A DNA stretch of 5,027 nt from Porphyromonas sp. (GTDB lineage: Bacteria; Bacteroidota; Bacteroidia; Bacteroidales; Porphyromonadaceae): positions 1 through 5,027 of the forward strand of contig RBKG01000208.1 of NCBI GenBank assembly GCA_003640335.1. The letters are read 5' to 3'. The translations under genes were made by a program, and so were the position numbers. The notes under the pieces are model-generated. The model was not told the origin of the DNA and made no database searches. It saw nothing but the letters and a program-made list of their open reading frames with translations. Numbering within the stretch: position 1 is the stretch's first letter; every line of letters begins with the position of its first letter. Positions 1 through 5,027 of this stretch are shown piece by piece.

Positions 1-1130
1 CGAACTTCATCTCTTAGTTCCTCTCTGTCTAAGTGGAGGAGTACATCTTCACTGAAGGCTATGCTCAAGAGTCGCTTAGCTTCGTCCTTAGCAATACCAC
101 GTTGCTGCATATAGAAGAGCGCTTGTTCGCTTAGTTGTCCCGTAGTCATACCATGGCTACACTTGACATCATCGGCATAGATTTCTAGCTGAGGCTTAGC
201 CTGCATTCTAGCTGTTTTGCTAAGAAGTAGGTTGTTGTTAGTCTGATATGCTTGTGTCTTTTGAGCGTCAATGGCTACAAGTATGCGACCAGTAAAGACG
301 CCATAGCTATCATCTCTTAAAACATACTTGAATAGCTCCGTGCTAGTACAGTGAGGAACACTGTGACTGATGAATGAGAAGTTATCCGTATGTTCTTTAT
401 CAGAATTAACAACAAATCCACCTAGTTGCAAGTTAGCTCCTTCTCCAGCTAAATCGCAATAATAGTTATTGCGTGTCTTACCATTCGTGAGTGAGAAGAA
501 GTTAATGTTAGCATCGCTTTCTTCTTCTTGGTGTAGGTGAAGGGTGCTGATACGACGGCTTAGTTCGCTTGTTTGCTCTAAGTCTGTATAGCTCAACTTA
601 GCTCCCTTAGAGAGGTAGATTTCAATCGATTGAAGGCTCATACTTACATGCTCGCCTACATTACGTTCCTTGACAAGCATCTCAAGAGAGGCGCCTTCAT
701 CTAGAACTATAATTACGCGACGAGCTTCAAGTACTCTGCCATTAGACATAAGGAAAGACTCTACTTCGTAAGGCTTTTCTATTCTGGCTCCCTTAGGAAG
801 ATAGAGTAGGGTTGCCTCCTCGTTTAGCCCTTGTACTAATTGAGCGATAGGGTCTTGTGCTAAGCTCTTAATAGCCTTGAGTGCAATGGGGCTCTGCTTA
901 AGGTTGCCAAGATAAGCACCTTCGGGTAAGGTTATTTCATCTCTATTGTCGCTGTATTCAGCTGAACCATATTCCCAAGCCTCGTCAAGCATAGCTGAGA
1001 GGTCTGTACGCTGATAATTCTCACTGCGATACAGAGGAAGACCTAGCTCAAGGAATTTATCTAGAGCATTCTTTTGCTCTGCACTAGGATTAGGCTTTAG
1101 AGAGAGCAATCTGTCTGTGATACTACTCAT
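1..1130 (-). CDS. sufD: Fe-S cluster assembly protein SufD, C-terminus cut off by window edge
   Basis: SufD pairs with SufB in the cytosolic SufBC2D scaffold complex and contributes to cluster assembly at the SufB-SufD interface. I translated this frame by hand: 376 complete codons run without a stop from the ATG at 1130-1128 to the left edge. The N-terminal helical part covers about residues 1-100 and is followed by the beta-helix core typical of SufB/SufD (about 105-315). Near the C-terminus is the SufD hallmark YADDVKCSHG (318-327), in which H326 aligns with E. coli His360 and C324 with Cys358, followed by the ALFYMQQRGI segment (337-346). By comparison with E. coli SufD, perhaps 10-20 residues are missing off the window. 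The start is the only sensible one: the other nearby ATG (1140-1138) opens a frame that stops after five codons. It lies 13 bp after the sufC stop, so it is surely co-transcribed. No Shine-Dalgarno sequence is seen. Confidence 0.97.
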   Translation of the reverse strand, partial: MSSITDRLLSLKPNPSAEQKNALDKFLELGLPLYRSENYQRTDLSAMLDEAWEYGSAEYSDNRDEITLPEGAYLGNLKQSPIALKAIKSLAQDPIAQLVQGLNEEATLLYLPKGARIEKPYEVESFLMSNGRVLEARRVIIVLDEGASLEMLVKERNVGEHVSMSLQSIEIYLSKGAKLSYTDLEQTSELSRRISTLHLHQEEESDANINFFSLTNGKTRNNYYCDLAGEGANLQLGGFVVNSDKEHTDNFSFISHSVPHCTSTELFKYVLRDDSYGVFTGRILVAIDAQKTQAYQTNNNLLLSKTARMQAKPQLEIYADDVKCSHGMTTGQLSEQALFYMQQRGIAKDEAKRLLSIAFSEDVLLHLDREELRDEV

Positions 1131-1143
1131 AAGATTGCATTAT

Positions 1144-1890
1144 TTATTGTTCGTCCTTAAGCCAATCATAGCCCTTCTCTTCAAGCTCAAGAGCGAGCTC
1201 AGGTCCACCGCTTTTTACGATGCGACCATTATGTAGCACGTGTACAAAGTCTGGCTTAATGTAATCAAGTAGGCGTTGATAGTGGGTGATGACGATAGCA
1301 CTGCGTTCAGGGCTACGTAGGGCATTAACCCCATTAGCTACAATACGTAGCGCATCGATGTCTAGACCACTATCCGTTTCATCTAGAATAGCAAGCTTAG
1401 GCTCAAGCATAGCCATTTGGAAGATTTCATTACGCTTCTTCTCACCTCCAGAGAAGCCTTCGTTTACACTTCTGTTCGCTAGTTTGCTGTCCAGTTCAAC
1501 TAAAGCACGCTTTTCTTTCATTAGCTTAAGGAACTCAGTAGCATTCATAGGCTCTAGTCCTTGTGCCTTACGACGCTCATTAACTGCCGCACGCATGAAG
1601 TTTACCATGCTTACTCCGGGTATTTCTACTGGATACTGGAAGCTAAGGAACATACCTAGATGAGCACGTTCTTCTGGCTCTAGGTCAAGAATGCTTTCGC
1701 CTTCAAACTCAATCTCTCCCTCAGTAACTTCGAAAGAAGGGTGTCCTACGAGTACAGATGATAGAGTACTTTTACCTGCTCCGTTAGGACCCATAATAGC
1801 GTGTACTTCGCCGGGATTAATCTCAAGGCTTAGACCTTTTAGAATTTCTTTATCTCCAATGTTAGCGTGGAGGTTATTTATTTTTAGCAT
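1144..1890 (-). CDS. sufC: Fe-S cluster assembly ATPase SufC
   Basis: SufC is the ABC-type ATPase of the SufBC2D complex. It is soluble, is not a transporter, and its ATP-driven dimerisation rearranges SufB-SufD during cluster assembly. The 248-residue product has the same length as E. coli SufC. All nucleotide-binding motifs are present: Walker [10 protein letters not shown] (34-42), Q-loop Q85 in SFQYP, ABC signature [10 protein letters not shown] (146-155), Walker B ending LDETD with D170 and E171, D-loop SGLD (174-177) and switch H203. K152, E171 and D173 fall at the same numbers as the residues of the SufC-specific salt-bridge network known from E. coli. The ETDSGLD form, as against EPTSGLD of transporters, is a family marker. 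It begins 44 bp after the sufB stop and ends 13 bp before sufD. The start region is AT-rich with no Shine-Dalgarno sequence. Nothing looks degraded. Confidence 0.98.
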   Translation of the reverse strand: MLKINNLHANIGDKEILKGLSLEINPGEVHAIMGPNGAGKSTLSSVLVGHPSFEVTEGEIEFEGESILDLEPEERAHLGMFLSFQYPVEIPGVSMVNFMRAAVNERRKAQGLEPMNATEFLKLMKEKRALVELDSKLANRSVNEGFSGGEKKRNEIFQMAMLEPKLAILDETDSGLDIDALRIVANGVNALRSPERSAIVITHYQRLLDYIKPDFVHVLHNGRIVKSGGPELALELEEKGYDWLKDEQ

Positions 1891-1934
1891 TATAATCGTT
1901 ATTATTTGATGTTTTACTTAGAATGAATGAGGGT

Positions 1935-3380
1935 CTAACCTACTGAGCCTTCAAGGGAAATAGAAAGTAACTTCTGCGCTTCTACAGCAAACTCCATAGG
2001 AAGTTTGTTCATGACTTCTTTGGCATAACCATTGACAATGAGGCCGACAGCTTCTTCTACTCCGATACCGCGTTGCTGGCAATAGAATACTTGGTCTTCA
2101 CTAATCTTACTTGTCGTTGCTTCGTGTTCAATGATAGCTGTATCATTGTCTACTTGAACGTAAGGGAAGGTGTGTGCGCCACAAGTACTGCCGAGAAGTA
2201 GGCTATCGCATTGAGAGTGGTTACGTGCATTCTCTGCATTCTTACCTACTTGTACAAGTCCACGATAGCTATTCTGACTCTTACCTGCGCTAATACCCTT
2301 GCTGACGATGCGGCTACGAGTATTCTTACCGAGGTGAATCATCTTAGTACCTGTATCTGCTTGTTGGAAATTGTTGGTTACAGCTACAGAGTAGAATTCA
2401 GCTGTGCTGTCATCTCCCATAAGCACGCAACTAGGATATTTCCAAGTGATAGCCGAACCTGTTTCTACCTGCGTCCAGCTTAGCTTGGCACGGTCTCCTC
2501 GGCATACACCACGCTTAGTTACGAAGTTATAGACACCGCCTTTACCTTCCTTATCTCCAGGGAACCAATTCTGTACAGTAGAATACTTTACTTCGGCATC
2601 CTTTTCAACGACAATCTCAACGATAGCTGCGTGTAGTTGATTTTCATCACGCTGAGGAGCTGTACAGCCTTCTAGATAGCTAACGTAAGAGCCTTCGTCT
2701 GCAACGATGAGTGTGCGTTCAAACTGTCCTGTATTGATAGCGTTGATACGGAAATAAGTAGATAGTTCCATGGGGCAACGTACGCCCTTAGGAATATATA
2801 CAAATGAACCATCAGAGAATACAGCTGAGTTCATAGCTGCAAAGAAGTTGTCCTTTACGGGAACGACAGAACTTAGATATTTGCGTACCAGCTCTGGATG
2901 CTCTTGTACTGCTTCACTAAATGAACAGAAGATGATACCCTTCTCGGCTAACTTCTCTTTGAAAGTCGTTTTTACCGAGACAGAGTCAATAACGGCATCA
3001 ACAGCAATACCGCTCAATATCTTACGCTCTTCTAGAGGAATACCCAGTTTCTCAAAAGTACGTAGTAGCTCAGGGTCTACCTCGTCAAGACTCTTGGGAC
3101 CTTCTTTTTTCTTAGGAGCTGCGTAATAATAGATATCTTGATAATCTATTGGCGGAATGTTGAGATGAGCCCAATCGGGTTGCTCCATCTTTTGCCATGC
3201 ACGGAATGCTTCCAATCGGTATTCAAGCATCCATTCAGGTTCTCCTTTCTTAGCCGAAATGAGCCTTACAGTTTCTTCCGTAAGACCTTTACCGAGCGTT
3301 TCTGTATCAATCTCGGTTGTGAAACCATATTTATATTCACTTGAGGTTACTTCCTCAATTATTTGTTCGTTATCTGACAT
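1935..3380 (-). CDS. sufB: Fe-S cluster assembly scaffold protein SufB
   Basis: SufB is the scaffold subunit that accepts sulfur and builds the nascent [Fe-S] cluster in the SufBC2D complex in the cytosol. The product is 481 residues (E. coli 495) and is complete at both ends. The N-terminal section contains the family segment [19 protein letters not shown] (41-59). The beta-helix core follows, with RIN (211-213) aligning with the E. coli tunnel residues Arg226/Asn228 and EGCTAP carrying C239, equivalent to E. coli Cys254. The active-site cysteine C391 in [15 protein letters not shown] aligns with E. coli Cys405, and E418-H419-E420 aligns with Glu432-His433-Glu434. The C-terminus [19 protein letters not shown] (463-481) is the standard SufB ending. 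It is the first gene of the sufBCD run. The ATG at 3380-3378 follows an A-rich stretch with no Shine-Dalgarno sequence. Regulation cannot be read with confidence; no convincing Fur or IscR operator is visible upstream. Confidence 0.98.
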   Translation of the reverse strand: MSDNEQIIEEVTSSEYKYGFTTEIDTETLGKGLTEETVRLISAKKGEPEWMLEYRLEAFRAWQKMEQPDWAHLNIPPIDYQDIYYYAAPKKKEGPKSLDEVDPELLRTFEKLGIPLEERKILSGIAVDAVIDSVSVKTTFKEKLAEKGIIFCSFSEAVQEHPELVRKYLSSVVPVKDNFFAAMNSAVFSDGSFVYIPKGVRCPMELSTYFRINAINTGQFERTLIVADEGSYVSYLEGCTAPQRDENQLHAAIVEIVVEKDAEVKYSTVQNWFPGDKEGKGGVYNFVTKRGVCRGDRAKLSWTQVETGSAITWKYPSCVLMGDDSTAEFYSVAVTNNFQQADTGTKMIHLGKNTRSRIVSKGISAGKSQNSYRGLVQVGKNAENARNHSQCDSLLLGSTCGAHTFPYVQVDNDTAIIEHEATTSKISEDQVFYCQQRGIGVEEAVGLIVNGYAKEVMNKLPMEFAVEAQKLLSISLEGSVG

Positions 3381-3494
3381 TTTTATGTGATATATCGAGT
3401 TTAATTTGATAACAAGGGCTTATGTCATTTTGTTTTTGCCGTTTCGTATGTAAATAAAAATTGTGCCCAAGTTATAGATTTCAGTAGAGGTTGA
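3381..3494 (-). promoter_or_regulatory. Upstream interval of sufB, probable site of the suf operon promoter
   Basis: This AT-rich 114-bp gap separates the prmC stop from the sufB start. No coding frame and no GC-rich hairpin followed by a T-run were found, so a prmC terminator is not evident and read-through into suf is possible. No exact TAnnTTTG element is present on the minus strand. The best partial matches to the Bacteroidota promoter are TAACTTGG (3474-3467, one mismatch, but no TTG at the right distance) and TTG (3470-3468) followed after 19 bp by TACGAAAC (3448-3441), which matches only the TA half. A short inverted repeat TATC-N11-GATA (3411-3393) lies about 15-30 bases before the start codon, but it is too short to call an operator. 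The placement of a promoter here rests mainly on the gap size and the operon start, not on a strong motif. Confidence 0.35.
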
Positions 3495-4409
3495 TTATTC
3501 TTGAATTTGTATGTGAATGAACCTCTCCTTGCCATACATATCGTTTAGTATATCAGCTAGATGAATATTATTCTCGCCTATAATAGAATGCATGTTGTTA
3601 AGCGTTTCTTGAGCGTAAAGCGGGTTAATCTCAAGAAATATATGTGCCTTATTTTTTAGATAACCTTTGTGTTTTAGTCTAGCTATCTCATCATAAAAAA
3701 TAGTTGGTCTCTCTGATGGTGCAAATAAAGCGGTAGTTGGTTCCCAATCAAGAACCTGTTTACTCATCTCATCAGCCTCTTTAGGGTGAATGTAGGGAGG
3801 GTTGCTGACTATAATGTCATAGCCTTCTTCTCTCTCAATGACGGGCAGAGTGAATAAATTAGCCTCTTGGATTTTTATCGGGATATTATGCTCAATCGTG
3901 TCTATATTCTTTTGAGCTGTTTGAAGGGCTTCCGAACTCACATCAATAGCGTGAATGGCTTCTACAGCGTCCTTGCGAAGTAGGCGAGCAAGAGCAATAG
4001 GGATACAAGCACTGCCAGTACCTATGTCAAGTATTCGTAAAGGTGTGTGGAGCGTTGATGGATACTCTTGCTTGACCGTCTGAGTCAGTAAGTGAACAAG
4101 CTCTTCTGTTTCAGGTCTTGGTATAAGTACAGACGGGCTAACCTCAAGTTTGAAGTCTAAGAAGTAAGCGTAGCCTAATATATATTGTAGAGGTTCATTC
4201 TGTTCTAGTCTAGATATTGCAGCGCATAGGCTAGCCCATTTATCCTCAGATAAAGGTGTATCTTTGTCCGTTAGTAGTAAATCTGTTTGCGACATCGCGA
4301 GCTTATCCATAAGTAAGGCTTGAGCAATGGCTTTAACCTCGCTTGGACTATTATATATCGGGATAAGTCTATCAAATGCGTTCGCAAGGAATGATTTAAT
4401 TGTATTCAT
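3495..4409 (-). CDS. prmC: Peptide chain release factor N5-glutamine methyltransferase PrmC (HemK)
   Basis: PrmC uses S-adenosylmethionine to methylate the glutamine of the GGQ motif in release factors RF1 and RF2, which improves translation termination. With the start chosen here the product is 304 residues (E. coli 277). An N-terminal helical release-factor-binding domain (about 1-90) contains the family segment EPLQYILG (72-79) and is followed by IPRPETEEL (96-104). The Rossmann methyltransferase domain carries SAM motif I DIGTGSAC (128-135), acidic motif II AIDVS (154-158) and the substrate-glutamine motif NPPY (203-206). The frame stays open to an ATG at 4517, but those 36 extra residues do not resemble PrmC, lie antisense to the conserved start of ribD, and a strong promoter match (4420-4427) sits between the two ATGs; I therefore start at 4409. 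An oddity is that the last glycine of the usual GxGxG is alanine (A134). GC content is lower than in the suf genes. Confidence 0.95.
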   Translation of the reverse strand: MNTIKSFLANAFDRLIPIYNSPSEVKAIAQALLMDKLAMSQTDLLLTDKDTPLSEDKWASLCAAISRLEQNEPLQYILGYAYFLDFKLEVSPSVLIPRPETEELVHLLTQTVKQEYPSTLHTPLRILDIGTGSACIPIALARLLRKDAVEAIHAIDVSSEALQTAQKNIDTIEHNIPIKIQEANLFTLPVIEREEGYDIIVSNPPYIHPKEADEMSKQVLDWEPTTALFAPSERPTIFYDEIARLKHKGYLKNKAHIFLEINPLYAQETLNNMHSIIGENNIHLADILNDMYGKERFIHIQIQE

Positions 4410-4419
4410 AACTAAAGTG

Positions 4420-4453
4420 CAAAGATATAATGAAGAATATAGATAAGCTTCAA
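4420..4453 (-). promoter_or_regulatory. Candidate Bacteroidota-type promoter for prmC
   Basis: On the minus strand the sequence TATCTTTG (4427-4420) is an exact match to the Bacteroidota -7 element TAnnTTTG. A TTG (4453-4451) lies 23 bp upstream, slightly farther than the usual spacing of about 19-21 bp for the -33 element, so the upstream half is less convincing. The element ends 10 bp before the preferred prmC ATG at 4409, so initiation at the normal distance would give a leader of only a few bases. The -33 half lies inside the first codons of ribD on the opposite strand. The call rests on one exact 8-base motif in the right place; chance occurrence is possible. Confidence 0.45.
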
Positions 4454-5027
4454 CCTGAAGATGAATTATATATGCGAAGAGCCCTAGATTTAGCTTTGCT
4501 AGGTCACGGATATACATTATCTAATCCAATGGTAGGGGCTGTACTCGTTTATGAAGGGCGTGTTATAGGAGAGGGTTATCATCATCGTTGGGGTATGCCT
4601 CATGCGGAGGTGATGGCGATTAATAGTGTTAAGGAAGAGGATAAGGCCTATATAAATAAAAGTACACTCTACGTAACATTAGAGCCTTGCTCGCACTATG
4701 GTAAAACACCGCCCTGCTCGGAGCTTATTATAAGGAAACAAATACCAAAGGTTGTTGTCGCTCAGCGGGACCCATTTCCAGAAGTGTCTGGTCGTGGTAT
4801 AGAGTTACTGAAGAAGTCGGGTGTCTTGGTTGTTGAGTCATGCTTAGAGGAAGAAGCTAAGAAACTAAATCAGGCCTTCAATGTGCGTTATACCAAGGGA
4901 AGGCCATTTGTTGCACTCAAATGGGCAGAGAGCGTGGACGGCTTTATTGACCGTAAGCGTGATAATGTCTCCGAGCTTGCTTATGTATTTTCGTCAGAGT
5001 ATCGCAAAAGGCTTGTTCATCGTTCTC
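4430..5027 (+). CDS. ribD: Riboflavin biosynthesis protein RibD (deaminase/reductase), 3' end cut off by window edge
   Basis: RibD carries out the second and third steps after GTP cyclohydrolase II in riboflavin synthesis: deamination of the diaminopyrimidine phosphoribosyl intermediate, then NADPH-dependent reduction of the ribosyl side chain. Translated by hand, 199 complete codons run to the right edge without a stop. The zinc-dependent deaminase domain (about 10-145) shows SNPMVGAVLV (31-40), the HAE motif with zinc ligand H58 and catalytic E60, and EPCSHYGKTPPC (85-96) with zinc ligands C87 and C96. The reductase domain begins around RPFVALKWAESVDGFID (158-174). Bifunctional RibD is usually about 340-370 residues, so roughly 150 are off the window. 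The ATG at 4430 is the first after an in-frame stop at 4409-4411, and places the DELYMRRAL segment (11-19) where the family expects it. It is divergent from prmC, 20 bp away, with no Shine-Dalgarno sequence and no clear promoter motif on this strand. Confidence 0.96.
   Translation, partial: MKNIDKLQPEDELYMRRALDLALLGHGYTLSNPMVGAVLVYEGRVIGEGYHHRWGMPHAEVMAINSVKEEDKAYINKSTLYVTLEPCSHYGKTPPCSELIIRKQIPKVVVAQRDPFPEVSGRGIELLKKSGVLVVESCLEEEAKKLNQAFNVRYTKGRPFVALKWAESVDGFIDRKRDNVSELAYVFSSEYRKRLVHRS

Noticed and set aside
1286..1909. Two plus-strand open frames opposite sufC (1286-1663 and 1691-1909)
   Set aside because: They lie wholly or almost wholly antisense to a fully conserved ATPase gene, are rich in Ser/Leu/Arg as expected of reverse-strand shadows, and show no recognisable domain.
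2211..3344. Three plus-strand open frames opposite sufB (2211-2483, 2770-3126, 3138-3344)
   Set aside because: All are antisense to the conserved sufB frame, with low-complexity composition and no domain or plausible promoter. They are shadows of the real gene.
3389..3411. TATC-N11-GATA repeat and the GATATATC palindrome as a Fur-like or other operator before sufB
   Set aside because: The arms are only four bases and sit in AT-rich DNA where such matches are expected by chance. The sequence does not resemble a Fur box.
3381..3494. Rho-independent terminator for prmC
   Set aside because: I could find no stable GC stem followed by a T-run on the minus strand; the T-run near 3460 has no hairpin before it.
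4400..4431. sigma70-like TATAAT at 4426-4431 as the ribD promoter
   Set aside because: It overlaps the ribD start codon, so it could not direct an mRNA that contains the start, and it is not the promoter type expected in this phylum.
4410..4517. N-terminal extension of prmC by 36 codons to the ATG at 4517
   Set aside because: The extra residues do not resemble PrmC, are antisense to the conserved RibD N-terminus, and would place the start upstream of a consensus promoter element. The ATG at 4409 gives a product with the normal family start.

Overview
The window is ordinary chromosomal housekeeping DNA, most likely from the order Bacteroidales, phylum Bacteroidota; a Porphyromonas-like organism is a guess I cannot test here. 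The reasons are protein sequences that read like Bacteroidota homologues, AT-rich start regions without a Shine-Dalgarno sequence at every gene, and one exact match to the phylum's TAnnTTTG promoter element. GC content, sampled by eye on single lines, is about 45-52% in the suf genes and about 30-42% in prmC.

Layout from left to right: positions 1-3380 hold three genes of the SUF iron-sulfur cluster assembly system, all on the minus strand and transcribed in the order sufB (3380-1935), sufC (1890-1144), sufD (1130 to beyond the left edge). Spacers are 44 bp and 13 bp, so they almost certainly form one operon. Together they encode the SufBC2D scaffold on which [Fe-S] clusters are built, with SufC as the ATPase. 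Cysteine desulfurase (SufS) and its partner (SufE/SufU) are not in the window; they may lie beyond the left edge.

Upstream of sufB is a 114-bp AT-rich interval (3381-3494), then prmC on the same strand (4409-3495), encoding the methyltransferase that modifies the glutamine of the release-factor GGQ motif. Its start is best placed at an internal ATG rather than at the far upstream ATG of the open frame. Only 20 bp separates prmC from the divergent ribD (4430 to beyond the right edge), which encodes the bifunctional deaminase/reductase of riboflavin synthesis. The promoters of these two genes must therefore reach into each other's coding sequence, and a good promoter match for prmC does so.

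I found no mobile element, CRISPR array, RNA gene, pseudogene or evidence of an undescribed system. The observations worth checking are the compact prmC/ribD divergent promoter zone and a substitution in the SAM-binding glycine motif of PrmC.
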